A stretch of 64,000 nucleotides of DNA from Halobacillus_B rhizosphaerae (lineage in GTDB: Bacteria > Bacillota > Bacilli > Bacillales > Halobacillaceae). This document shows positions 1 to 7,904 of this stretch, piece after piece. The stretch lies in NCBI RefSeq assembly GCF_046719735.1, contig NZ_JAUTWQ010000006.1, positions 186,001-250,000 on the forward strand. Direction: 5' to 3'. How positions within the stretch are numbered: position 1 is the stretch's first letter; every line of letters starts with the position of its first letter. Both the position numbers and the translations under genes were made by a program. The notes under the pieces are model-generated. The model made no database searches and was not told the DNA's origin. It saw only the letters and a program-made list of their open reading frames with translations.

Positions 1-660
1 TAATAGTTCCACCGGGTCTCCAGACAGATAATGTTCCGTGATAAAAGTTATGGCAAAAGATGCCCGCCAATAATCAAATAGAGCTCCTGAAAATCCACCT
101 TTATCCGATTCCCCAAACTTTTTCAGGGAGTACTCACCAAAAGCAGGTGAATACTCATCTATTAAATTCTTTTCTATGGTATGGATGTTAGCAAACTGAT
201 CTTTATCCATTAATAGCTTTCTTGGAAGATAAAAACAGGTACCTTCTTCAAACCACATATTAGAATCGTTATGGTCCTCAAAGTTATTGAACATTTCTAA
301 GTGATGGGTCCATTCATGAGCAATAATAGTAGCAATGTCGGCGAGATTCAGTTCTTTAAAATACCTTTGGGCACCTTTACAATTAGAATTATGGATAGCT
401 TCCAAATAGATTCTTTTCCATACTCCCAGTTCAGGACAGATATGTATTAATTCTCTAGAGGTATAAGCAGGCAGCGGCGTATCTGAATAAACTGACGCTG
501 CCGATTCGAAGTCATGATATATAATGCCCTTGGGTTCGTTTACCTTCCCTATTTCACTAATTTTAGCTTTAAACTTCTCCATAAATTCAGATAGCTGATT
601 TCCATGCAGCACCACACTCTTTAAATTAGCAGGATCTGTAACGGAGTAGGCAACTTTCAT
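1..660 (-). CDS. Putative zinc metalloprotease-like protein (HExxH), 3' part outside window
   Basis: The reading frame starts at ATG 658-660, with GGAG at 664-667 only 3 nt upstream, and stays open for 220 codons to the window edge, so the C-terminus is missing. Residues 115-119 read HEWTH, the HExxH zinc motif, and WFEEG follows at 136-140. A glutamate about 20 residues after the motif is the usual third ligand of gluzincin peptidases. No signal peptide or membrane segment is visible, so it is probably cytoplasmic. Substrate and family are not recognised. The motif and open frame are seen; peptidase activity is inferred from them. Confidence 0.7.
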   Translation of the reverse strand, partial: MKVAYSVTDPANLKSVVLHGNQLSEFMEKFKAKISEIGKVNEPKGIIYHDFESAASVYSDTPLPAYTSRELIHICPELGVWKRIYLEAIHNSNCKGAQRYFKELNLADIATIIAHEWTHHLEMFNNFEDHNDSNMWFEEGTCFYLPRKLLMDKDQFANIHTIEKNLIDEYSPAFGEYSLKKFGESDKGGFSGALFDYWRASFAITFITEHYLSGDPVELL

Positions 661-771
661 ATTCTCCACACTTCTTTCCGTTAAATTCTTTCTCTTATAG
701 GTTTTAGAGTCTGTATTTCAGTGGACTATGGAAATTGTCCTAAGAAGAGAAATTAAGACTGCACTAAATCA

Positions 772-1497
772 TTACAAGTCGTGATTAAGCCAATGAAGAA
801 GTTTTGGGATGGTCTGATCATATTGCTTTAGTTCTTTTATTGTTTCTATTACTTGAATGACTCCCAACTTTTGTTCTTCTTCATCTGAACATTCAATTCT
901 CAAGGCACGTTTAAGATTATATTCAAGCCAGTTTAACTTTCCTAAGTATCCGTTATCTAATACCAAACTCCAATCCGCTTGAAGTTTGCCGCAATTACCT
1001 TGATATCCATATATAACGGAAAAAAATTTGTCTTTATCAATGGTTCCCCTCTTGTCTTCGGACCAATATAAAGCTGTTTCAATCACGTCCTGCATAGGAT
1101 TTATGAAACCGGCAGACTCCCAGTCAATAATAATGGGATTGTTTTCTTTCCACAGAACATTTTTCGGATCTAAATCCCTGTGACTAATCACCATCGTAGT
1201 TGACAGTATTTTCATTCATACCATGATCGTTTAAATCCAGACCTGAAAAATCTGTTTGATAGATACCGCCAAGAATAGCACCCATTTTTCTGCAATGAAG
1301 AGGATTAATTTCTTTTCGTTTGAGAACTGTGGATTCAATACTTTCACGGCATATTTTCCTTCTGTGGTTGTTATAGCATACATTCTATGTAGAAGACCTC
1401 CGGAGATGGGTTCAGGATGCCCTATCGCTTTTCCTAACTGAGCCTCATAACATAACCGTTCAAATGGTAAATCACGTAGATAATTATTCATCTTCAT
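772..1497 (-). pseudogene. Decayed aminoglycoside-phosphotransferase-like kinase (APH fold)
   Basis: The 5' part starts at ATG 1497 behind a good GGAGGGAG site and encodes an APH N-lobe start, with GLLHRMYAI then a VAIK-like lysine stretch (YAVKVLNP). The 3' part (772-1215) encodes the catalytic loop ISHRDLDPKN and the metal-binding IIDWESAG segment. Between them the frame changes twice. A short stretch near 1225-1290, read in a third frame, gives HCRKMGAILGGIYQTDFSG, which is typical of the missing middle. About 100 residues expected between the N-lobe and the catalytic loop are absent. This indicates at least two deletions or frameshifts and no functional kinase. Confidence 0.75.
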
Positions 1498-1567
1498 CCC
1501 CAACTCCCTCCACTTACCTACTGTCAATTATTTCAATAAATCAGGTATTAAACAATACTAAAAATAA

Positions 1568-1600
1568 AAGAGCTTCCCTTATGCCAGGAAAGCCCTTCTT
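1568..1600 (-). terminator. Rho-independent terminator for the 156-aa gene / yobU operon
   Basis: On the minus strand a hairpin (AAGGGCTTTCC pairing with GGGAAGCTCTT) is followed by TTTTATTTTT. It lies about 60 nt after the stop codon at 1662. Confidence 0.6.
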
Positions 1601-1661
1601 ATATGGAGAAAGCAGTCAAAAACTAAAGGTTGAGAATAAAATATTCTCGTTACTGCCTTCC

Positions 1662-2126
1662 TTAATATTCTCCTTTAATTACGAAATATGAGCCGCGGAT
1701 TGTTCCCGCAAGTTTAGATTTCTGCCTTGCAAATTTAAATTTTCCTTCTAACTCTTTTGGTACTTCCATCCCCTCAGAAAGCTTAAAACCAACTGCTCGC
1801 TTCTTAGGGGTGTCAACCGTATACATGACATTGACCTCAAGACCGTCTTCATAAAAGACGTAAGCAAATTTAATATTTTCCAATTGAAATCTTGACGTTT
1901 CTAAAGGTTTGGCAGCAAACTCAATATCACGTTCTTCTTTCAAAATACGATTCACATATTCAATAGTTTCCTGACTTTCGCTTGCGGGTACAATCGTAAA
2001 TTCATGGTTGTATTTGTTCATAAAGTATCGGGCTTCATGTGCACGGAGACCAGCAAGCTCAGTTGATACAGGCGATGACTCTAAGCCAACCTCAGACACC
2101 TGTTTAAAATCAACGGTTTTGGTCAT
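1662..2126 (-). CDS. Hypothetical protein, downstream partner of the YobU-like gene
   Basis: This 154-residue soluble protein is not recognised. The start is taken as ATG 2126, with AAAGGAG 8 nt upstream; a TTG two codons earlier (2132) sits too close to the ribosome site. It follows the YobU-like gene by about 15 nt and ends before a terminator, so the two are probably co-transcribed and face away from the YobV-like regulator. The sequence is lysine/glutamate rich with alternating beta-type segments (for example YVFYEDGLEVNVMYTVD) and no signal peptide or membrane helix. A role as a second ligand-handling protein is only suggested by position. Confidence 0.6.
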   Translation of the reverse strand: MTKTVDFKQVSEVGLESSPVSTELAGLRAHEARYFMNKYNHEFTIVPASESQETIEYVNRILKEERDIEFAAKPLETSRFQLENIKFAYVFYEDGLEVNVMYTVDTPKKRAVGFKLSEGMEVPKELEGKFKFARQKSKLAGTIRGSYFVIKGEY

Positions 2127-2141
2127 TTTCAACTCTCCTTT

Positions 2142-2627
2142 CTATTTCCTAACGACAGGAATCCACATTTCACCACTAACTACGCCGTCTCGCTGTTCCA
2201 TCTCGACCATTGCATTGGGTCCGCCAACATAGTCTACTTCCTTTGCTTCTGGCAGTGCTTGGCCAAAGGCAGCGCCTGTAAGCGTAATATGCAGTTCATC
2301 AGCCGTCTGCTCTTCCCCTTTAACCACCAGGTATTCCCCTTTAGGAAAATGGATGACTCTCGCATCTTCTGGAGTTTGATCCAAGCTTTCTGGCATTACG
2401 CCAGCGTAATGCATCATCTTGTTATTCACTGCTTCATTCACTGCAAAAATGTAGTCGTTGGCCGCAATAGATTTTAACGTCTCAAGCCTGCCATCTTCAC
2501 TGACTGCATGCCAGAAACTGGACTTTTCCTTATTGATGCCTGCAAAATCTGTATAATCACTCGTAAGCTCTGTTCCCAATCCGATAACGGTGAAGCTTTC
2601 TTTTTCCTCCAGAGTATAATTTCCCAT
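2142..2627 (-). CDS. yobU: GyrI-like / AraC effector-binding domain protein (YobU-like)
   Basis: The 161-residue protein opens YTLEEKESFTVIGLGTEL and ends GEMWIPVV, a layout typical of stand-alone GyrI-like small-molecule-binding (bacterial transcription activator effector-binding) domains. Such proteins bind amphipathic or cationic ligands and often modulate a regulator; no DNA-binding domain is present. It is divergent from a YobV-like regulator, matching the yobU-yobV pair I recall in Bacillus subtilis. The ATG at 2627 has AAAAAGGATGG upstream. The family is confident; orthology to yobU is inferred from sequence style and neighbourhood. Confidence 0.72.
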   Translation of the reverse strand: MGNYTLEEKESFTVIGLGTELTSDYTDFAGINKEKSSFWHAVSEDGRLETLKSIAANDYIFAVNEAVNNKMMHYAGVMPESLDQTPEDARVIHFPKGEYLVVKGEEQTADELHITLTGAAFGQALPEAKEVDYVGGPNAMVEMEQRDGVVSGEMWIPVVRK

Positions 2628-2738
2628 ATGAATACCATCCTTTTTCAGAGATTTTTTCCAAATGAATTGTCTTCTTTACTTGATAGGTATATCATAACCT
2701 TAAATCATGTCAAAAATTGAAACTGTTTAGGAGACGCC

Positions 2739-3701
2739 ATGAAAAAAGTTGAACGGATAAATATTATTATGCGCTATATTAACAACCGAGCCCATTTTAC
2801 AATTACTGAAATCATGCAGGAATTTAACATCTCTCGTTCCACAGCGATCAGAGATATTAAAGAAATTGAATCTTTAGGGATGCCCCTAGTCGCTGAAGTT
2901 GGAAGGGATGGGGGTTACTTTGTTATGTCCAACTCCGTCCTGCCAGATGTTCACTTTACCGATAGCGAAGTCAAAGCTCTTTTTATTGCCTTTATGGCTA
3001 CAAGAAACCAGCAGCTCCCTTATCTAAAAAGCCGTCAATCTTTAGCCGAAAAGCTATTGGGACTTCTTACAGAAAACCAGCAGGATGACCTTGTTCTTTT
3101 AAATCAAATCTTGCTTTTTTCTGGCACTAATCCTCATAATCCAGATCTGCTCAATCTCTCAGACCTCCCCCATCCTATAGTAGAGAAACTTATTCTTACT
3201 CTTCTTTCCAATCGCTATTTAAAAATTACGATCAAAGAAGAGAACGTCCTACAATCATACCAAATTTATCTATTGCATCTTTATCATGAAAAAAGCTTCT
3301 GGTTGATTGAGGGTTTTGACTTGCAAGAAGAAAAGAAGCTGATTTTTCCTGTCGACCATCTCATGGATGTTCAACCCTCCGAAATGAAAAAAGGATTAAG
3401 TAAGGTCAAGATAGAAGAATTACTAAGTAACCAGAAAGAATTGATCAACCTTGTTCTGGAACTTGGCCCAACAGCGATAGCTCAGTTCAAGAAGCACCAT
3501 CCCTTTAAAACTTCCCTTTCCTATACGAATCCTCACCACTCAACCGCCATTCTTAAGACCTTTATCAATGTGAAGAATCCCGCAGAATTGACCGAAATGG
3601 CCAATTGGCTGCTTTTTCTAGGGGAAGAGATCACAGTGAGGGAAATGCCAGAAGAAGTCGTTAAAGTTATCCAAGATAGATTACGTTTATACTACCCATA
3701 A
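2739..3701 (+). CDS. yobV: YafY/DeoR-type HTH-WYL transcriptional regulator (YobV-like)
   Basis: The 320-residue protein begins with a winged helix-turn-helix (about residues 1-60; ITEIMQEFNISRSTAIRDIK), followed by GGYFVM and a long C-terminal region of the YafY/WYL type that senses ligands. A GGAG site lies just before ATG 2739. It is transcribed away from the YobU-like gene across a 110-bp intergenic region, which probably contains its operator. It likely regulates the divergent pair and possibly itself. The gene ends before a bidirectional terminator at 3771-3799. Confidence 0.75.
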   Translation: MKKVERINIIMRYINNRAHFTITEIMQEFNISRSTAIRDIKEIESLGMPLVAEVGRDGGYFVMSNSVLPDVHFTDSEVKALFIAFMATRNQQLPYLKSRQSLAEKLLGLLTENQQDDLVLLNQILLFSGTNPHNPDLLNLSDLPHPIVEKLILTLLSNRYLKITIKEENVLQSYQIYLLHLYHEKSFWLIEGFDLQEEKKLIFPVDHLMDVQPSEMKKGLSKVKIEELLSNQKELINLVLELGPTAIAQFKKHHPFKTSLSYTNPHHSTAILKTFINVKNPAELTEMANWLLFLGEEITVREMPEEVVKVIQDRLRLYYP

Positions 3702-3770
3702 ACATCAAACCTATAAAAAGAAAACAAGGAGGATTTGGCATCCCCTTCATGCAGAGCATTGTTACTAAAC

Positions 3771-3799
3771 AAAAGGACAGCGGAATACCGCTGCCCTTT
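3771..3799. terminator. Bidirectional terminator between convergent genes
   Basis: CAGCGG-AATA-CCGCTG is flanked by AAAAGGA on the left and CCCTTT on the right. It can end both the YobV-like gene (+) and the methyltransferase gene (-). Confidence 0.6.
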
Positions 3800-3805
3800 G
3801 AAAGC

Positions 3806-4510
3806 TTAATGATTTTTATTCACCTTTAACATAGAATTGGCTCCCTTTTGAAACTCGTATGGAACCTTTACTTCTTCAACATAACAGCCATTATCCTTTA
3901 AATATTGGATTACATGATCAAGGTGTTCATATCTATTGCCTTCTAAATCAACCAAGGGAAAGACTCTCAACTCTTCTTTTGCCACTCTAAGTAATTCATT
4001 AAGAGTGTCCAGGTGAAACTGTAGATTTAACCGATCTGCATACGTAAATAAGAAATGCGCAGACAAAACCATGTCAAAATCGTTATCCTTGAATGGCAAG
4101 GCTGGCAATTGAACCGGGAGATATCGCTCGCTGTTCTTGTTCATATCTTCTATGCATGAATGTAAAGCCCTCTCTCGATATTCTTGTAACTGATTGAGAT
4201 CCTGAAAGTAATCCCATATGTAATTACTTTCCGCATTCTTCATATGAGTTAAGGCATGCTGAAGATCCTCCCGTCCTTTCGTTACGAGATCTTCTGCAGG
4301 GTGATCATAGGCAATATCAGCCGCCATGGTATTCCATCCTTTTAATTGACCTGAAGCCGCAAATGAACAGGCTCCAGATGGACAGTCGAGTATTTTTTTA
4401 CCTTTCAAATCTCCTTCTGACAACATAAACATGTCCATATATTCTTCGTATGTTCTGCCAATAAAAATAACCTTATCCAAATCTAACTTTGTTTTAGTCC
4501 CCCTGCTCAT
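3806..4510 (-). CDS. Class I SAM-dependent methyltransferase
   Basis: The 234-residue protein has a Rossmann motif I at about residues 39-53 (KKILDCPSGACSFAASG) and an acidic post-I strand (MAADIAYDHP). A motif IV/post-IV region, DFDMVLSAHFLFTY, sits near 150, followed by LNELLRVAKEELRVFPL. This architecture transfers a methyl group from SAM; the acceptor cannot be told. Proline in DCPSG is a slight departure from the usual DxGxG. ATG 4510 has AAAAGGGGAG upstream. It lies just downstream of a GNAT gene on the same strand, 24 nt away, and may share its transcript. Confidence 0.8.
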   Translation of the reverse strand: MSRGTKTKLDLDKVIFIGRTYEEYMDMFMLSEGDLKGKKILDCPSGACSFAASGQLKGWNTMAADIAYDHPAEDLVTKGREDLQHALTHMKNAESNYIWDYFQDLNQLQEYRERALHSCIEDMNKNSERYLPVQLPALPFKDNDFDMVLSAHFLFTYADRLNLQFHLDTLNELLRVAKEELRVFPLVDLEGNRYEHLDHVIQYLKDNGCYVEEVKVPYEFQKGANSMLKVNKNH

Positions 4511-4534
4511 TCAAACTCCCCTTTTCCAATTTTT

Positions 4535-5038
4535 TCAGAAATACAATACCATATGGTCGATATCTATGTAATGGTCCTCCAACTTTAATGCTTTCTTATC
4601 TGTTCCAAAAAATTCAAAGCCTGACGATAGATATAACTGTCTGGCAGCTTTGTTTTCTGACGCAACCGTTAAGTATATTTGCTCGATCCCTTGTATTCTT
4701 TGGGCATGCTGAATAGCTTGCTCGATTAATTTCCTGCCTATGTTATTCCCGCGTTTTTCTGGGATTACATAGGTAGATACTATGTTTGCTCTATGACTAA
4801 GCTTTTGTTTTGTCTCTGTTACTAGAGTAGCTATACCGACCAGTTGACCATCTTCAACTGCCCCTACTGTTATGGACGGGCTTTGAGGATTTAATCTGCT
4901 TTGATATAATTCTACGGGCCGTTCTTTTTCCTCTTCATAACTGGAAGCAAAGGCTTCTGGATTGGTTTGTAAAGATTGAAGCCTGACTTCAAGGTACCGT
5001 TCAACATCTTGTTCGTTTAATCTTTGAATCTCCATCAT
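4535..5038 (-). CDS. GNAT-family N-acetyltransferase
   Basis: The 167-residue protein starts at ATG 5038, set by a perfect AGGAGG at 5046-5051 with a 7-nt gap; an upstream in-frame ATG at 5131 lacks such a site. The acetyl-CoA-binding motif A (VIPEKRGNNIGRKLIEQAI) and motif B (LYLSSGFEFFGTDKKAL) place it in the GNAT superfamily. It resembles small stand-alone acetyltransferases of Bacillaceae whose substrates are unknown. It precedes the SAM methyltransferase gene by 24 nt, so the two may form an operon. Confidence 0.8.
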   Translation of the reverse strand: MMEIQRLNEQDVERYLEVRLQSLQTNPEAFASSYEEEKERPVELYQSRLNPQSPSITVGAVEDGQLVGIATLVTETKQKLSHRANIVSTYVIPEKRGNNIGRKLIEQAIQHAQRIQGIEQIYLTVASENKAARQLYLSSGFEFFGTDKKALKLEDHYIDIDHMVLYF

Positions 5039-5207
5039 TGTTTTTCCTCCTGATAACCTGATATTGTTCTCGTCGTAAAAAAAGCTGTCCACTATTCTCA
5101 TATTCTCTAATTTATGCTCTTTATCCTCCACTCTCTCCTCCGGCAGGAAGTAGTGATGTATATGTTACTATAGATACAATAACACTGAAGAAAAGGAGGC
5201 AGTAATT

Positions 5208-5444
5208 ATGAAGACGATGACTTGTAAACAACTCGGAGGAGCATGCGAGCAAAAATTTCATGCCAATACTTTTGAGGAGATGGCAGAAAAAAGCCAAAAA
5301 CATGGCATGGAAATGTATCAAAAAGGAGACGAAAAGCATATTTCAGCTATGAATGAAATGAAAGAACTTATGGAAAATCCAGAAGCCATCCAGATTTGGT
5401 ATGAAAGGAAAAAAGAAGAATTTAACGCATTACCAGATGAGTAA
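5208..5444 (+). CDS. DUF1059-family small protein
   Basis: The 78-residue protein begins MKTMTCKQLGGACEQKFHA and continues with EMAEKSQKHGMEMYQ, the hallmark of the DUF1059 family: two spaced cysteines, then a helical segment with His. AAGGAGG lies 10 nt before ATG 5208. The function of the family is unknown; the paired cysteines (Cys6, Cys13) and histidines could bind metal, but that is inference. It stands alone between a divergent GNAT gene and a hairpin (dyad GACCTAT/ATAGGTC at about 5484-5515). Confidence 0.75.
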   Translation: MKTMTCKQLGGACEQKFHANTFEEMAEKSQKHGMEMYQKGDEKHISAMNEMKELMENPEAIQIWYERKKEEFNALPDE

Positions 5445-5601
5445 TTCCTTAACCTCCATCTAGTATGCACTCAATAGAAAGTTGACCTATCTTTCCCTAA
5501 TTTTGAAAATAGGTCATTCATTTATGGGTGACCTTTTCTAATTACTTAGTTTAAACTGAGAGATAATTAAGTACACATTCGCAAAAAGGAAGGTTCTTTC
5601 A

Positions 5602-5817
5602 ATGATGTATAAATATTCTGATTTAGTTGAAGCCAAGCGTCAAATTGACTCAACTTTAAACAAACTAAGAGAAACAGTAAAAACTTTTGATGCCAAAGAA
5701 AATCCTGCGAAGTATAAATCTCAAATAACATTAGCTAAAAGACGAATCGAAGCATTTGAAATTTCTGTGTTTCTTATTGAAAAAGAATTAAATGAGTTTA
5801 ATACAAAAATGGAGTAG
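5602..5817 (+). CDS. Small helical protein of unknown function
   Basis: This 71-residue, strongly charged protein has regular heptad-like spacing (LVEAKRQIDSTLNKLRETVK, later RRIEAFEISVFLIEKELNEF) and is probably a short antiparallel coiled coil. AAAGGAAGG precedes ATG 5602 at about 11 nt. A hairpin overlaps its stop codon. No family is recognised and no partner gene is adjacent. Confidence 0.55.
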   Translation: MMYKYSDLVEAKRQIDSTLNKLRETVKTFDAKENPAKYKSQITLAKRRIEAFEISVFLIEKELNEFNTKME

Positions 5818-5841
5818 TGCGAAAATCCCCTTCCATTTTTG
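5804..5841 (+). terminator. Probable terminator overlapping the stop of the 71-aa gene
   Basis: CAAAAATGGA and TCCATTTTTG form a 10-bp stem with an 18-nt loop, and the second arm itself ends in T's. The stem is AT-rich, so confidence is modest. Confidence 0.4.
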
Positions 5842-5942
5842 AATTATCCAGCAAATTTGTAACATTTAAACTTACAAGACTTGCCCTCTTTCCACGTCTA
5901 AAAATTTCACTCGCCACACCCTTAAATCTTTTCTCAGTCTGC

Positions 5943-6542
5943 TCAACTATTAAACCTTTCCTTTTGCCTTTTCTCACTCAATAATTTTTCCTTATTAGGT
6001 TTCGTGTTATCTAGTAAAAAACCAGCCCATTCAAGTCCAAGCTTATCAGTGTTTTCCTGCCAGTATAATAGTCGCTTATAGTAGTCATTGATCTTTTCGC
6101 TAACCGGCACTTGGAAATCATCTCTTCCGTATTTATGAACGATTGAAGTCAGTTCGTAAATAGGTAATCCTATTGCGTGTGTTTCCACATGCACAGTAGC
6201 ACCAGCATGACCAATCGCTTGGCATAAGGTTCCGTATTCAATCTCCTCAATTTCTTTTGCAGCGGTATGAGCGGCTAGTATTGCCTTCTTGGCAGCGGGC
6301 ATTTTTATTTTCCCCCTTGCCCAGTCTTCACATCGTTCTAGACAAGTCCGCGGCCTCGGTTCATGAGGGTATTTAGCTTCTATTTGACCTAAGGGTGTCT
6401 TTGCACAATCAAGAACCCACATAACAAGAGTTCTATGAGTCTGCAGTTGAATAAGCTCTACCAACTCCTGCAAACAAAGGCTGTCACGAGAGAACAATAA
6501 CTTATTCTTTCTCTTCAATTTCTCTTCTACGTCTGAATACAT
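5943..6542 (-). CDS. Putative immunity protein (Imm-5-like domain)
   Basis: The 199-residue all-helical protein matches the Imm-5-like domain: HRTLVMWVLDCAKTPLG, EPRPRTCLERCEDWARGKIK, AKKAILAAHTAAKE and AIGHAGATVHVETHAIG occur in the family order. Members are annotated as putative immunity proteins of polymorphic toxin systems. No toxin gene or delivery gene lies within several kilobases here, so it may be an orphan or have another role. ATG 6542 has AAGGAGAAG upstream. The C-terminal 35 residues are charged and less family-like. Confidence 0.7.
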   Translation of the reverse strand: MYSDVEEKLKRKNKLLFSRDSLCLQELVELIQLQTHRTLVMWVLDCAKTPLGQIEAKYPHEPRPRTCLERCEDWARGKIKMPAAKKAILAAHTAAKEIEEIEYGTLCQAIGHAGATVHVETHAIGLPIYELTSIVHKYGRDDFQVPVSEKINDYYKRLLYWQENTDKLGLEWAGFLLDNTKPNKEKLLSEKRQKERFNS

Positions 6543-6624
6543 AGGATCTTCTCCTTAATTAAATTCTGGGTGATCTATTCTTTGTCAGCACTACTTACTC
6601 TAGATCGTATAGGTAAAAGGATAT

Positions 6625-6789
6625 TTAATCAGGACTCAGTTTTTCAACAAATAATAGGATAAGTGTCGCTAATGGACCTATAACCAGCGAAAGTAAAAAC
6701 CAGTTTAATCCCGTTCTATTTTTTCCTTGAGCAAGCGCAGCATTTATTAATGCTAGTGTTCCCCAGCCTACAAAGTATTGATTGTCCAT
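6625..6789 (-). CDS. 54-residue two-helix membrane protein
   Basis: This small frame starts at ATG 6789 with AGGAAG 5 nt upstream. It encodes 54 residues with a first hydrophobic segment (YFVGWGTLALINAALA), a basic turn (QGKNRTGLNW) and a second helix (FLLSLVIGPLATLILLFVE). The NRTGLNWFLLSLVIGPLA pattern is common in small bacterial membrane proteins that have no known function. It is convincing as a gene because hydrophobicity, turn residues and ribosome site agree. Confidence 0.65.
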   Translation of the reverse strand: MDNQYFVGWGTLALINAALAQGKNRTGLNWFLLSLVIGPLATLILLFVEKLSPD

Positions 6790-6905
6790 CTTAACTTCCT
6801 TTCCACTTCTACATATTCCGACTTCTCATTTATGTACAAAACTAAGATTTAAACCTTTCCATCCCTTAAGGTCACTATATTACCCAATTGCCTATCATGA
6901 CTAAT

Positions 6906-6934
6906 AGGCAAATCTTATGATTGAAGATTTGCCT
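6906..6934. terminator. Hairpin, possible terminator
   Basis: AGGCAAATCTT and AAGATTTGCCT form an 11-bp perfect stem with a 7-nt loop. No good T-run follows on either strand, so it may be a weak terminator or another structure. Confidence 0.35.
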
Positions 6935-6958
6935 CATTGTTCTGAGAGGCTTTAACAA

Positions 6959-7168
6959 TCAACATATATAGCAAGAAAATTCCCCCTTTAGAAGCAAATT
7001 CCATATTTCACAACTAACAAGGATTCGGTTATCTTCAGAATCTAATAACCTAAACATTCTATAAAATGAAAGGATATTCCTTCTAATCACCTTCTCCCAT
7101 TTATGTAACCCATTATTTTTCAGTAACTCATAATTCCAATGCGACTGCCCTTGTTGAACAACGGCCAC
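6959..7168 (-). CDS. Uncertain 69-residue reading frame, possibly a gene remnant
   Basis: The frame starts at GTG 7168 without a ribosome site and contains aromatic-rich sequence (HKWEKVIRRNILSFYRMFRL). Nothing was recognised. It lies in a stretch with other decayed genes and ends at a hairpin, so it is better read as a remnant than as a functional gene. Confidence 0.2.
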   Translation of the reverse strand: MAVVQQGQSHWNYELLKNNGLHKWEKVIRRNILSFYRMFRLLDSEDNRILVSCEIWNLLLKGEFSCYIC

Positions 7169-7233
7169 TTATTTCGTAGTCCTTCCCACTGTTTTTATGT
7201 TTCGTAATACTATTGGTTATCTCTTAAATCACG

Positions 7234-7791
7234 TCATATCCTTTGTACTTTCACTAATTCTTGTTCTTTGAATTCCATTCTATACATGTCAGGTTTAGAT
7301 GTGTTATACAAGAAGTCTAAATCATAGGTGCGATCGAAAAACCCCCATTAAGGTCATAACAGCTCCATGAGTCCCTATGACAATTTTCTTCTCTCGAAAA
7401 GTTTCTAACAATTCTTTAAAGACGGTTATAGCCCTTTTTTGACATTCAGCATTAGATTCTCCTCCCTCTACAGAGTAATTTGAATCCAAAAATGACTTTT
7501 CCAATATAGATGCTAATTCCTTATCAGCTAATCTATTATCTTCAAGTGAAAATACCCTCTCCTTTAAATTTCATTGATTATTACTTCTTGTCCTATTTGC
7601 TGTGCTGTCTTTTCAACGGTTAAAATGGAGCGCGTGTACGGACTGGAAATAACCGCTTCTATCCTTTCATTCTTAAATATGTCTGCTACTCGCTGTGCAT
7701 CTAAATAACCTTTACTGGTTAACCCTCTTGTTCTTTCATTACCTTCTTTAGGCGATTCACCGTGTCTTACTAAATAAACTATTGTACTCAA
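7234..7791 (-). pseudogene. Histidine phosphatase (phosphoglycerate-mutase-like) with two frameshifts
   Basis: The gene starts at TTG 7791 behind GGGAGG and encodes STIVYLVRHGES, the RHG catalytic motif of the histidine phosphatase superfamily, then SSPYTRSILTVEKTA. Near 7560 the frame is lost (stop TAA). It resumes one frame over as LKERVFSLEDNRLADKELAS and continues to the second catalytic histidine segment VIGTHGAVMTLM. Near 7345 it shifts again, and GFFDRTYDLDFLYNTSKPDM plus the natural C-terminus follow to TGA at 7234. All domain parts are present but the reading frame is broken twice. It is inactive unless these are sequencing errors. Confidence 0.8.
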
Positions 7792-7904
7792 TATCGTTTC
7801 CTCCCACAATCTCACCTATATACTAACCTTTACCTCTACTATTTCTTCCGTAACACCCTCAATTTCTTAAGATTTCAAGTTTATTAAAAAAATAATTCAA
7901 AGGC

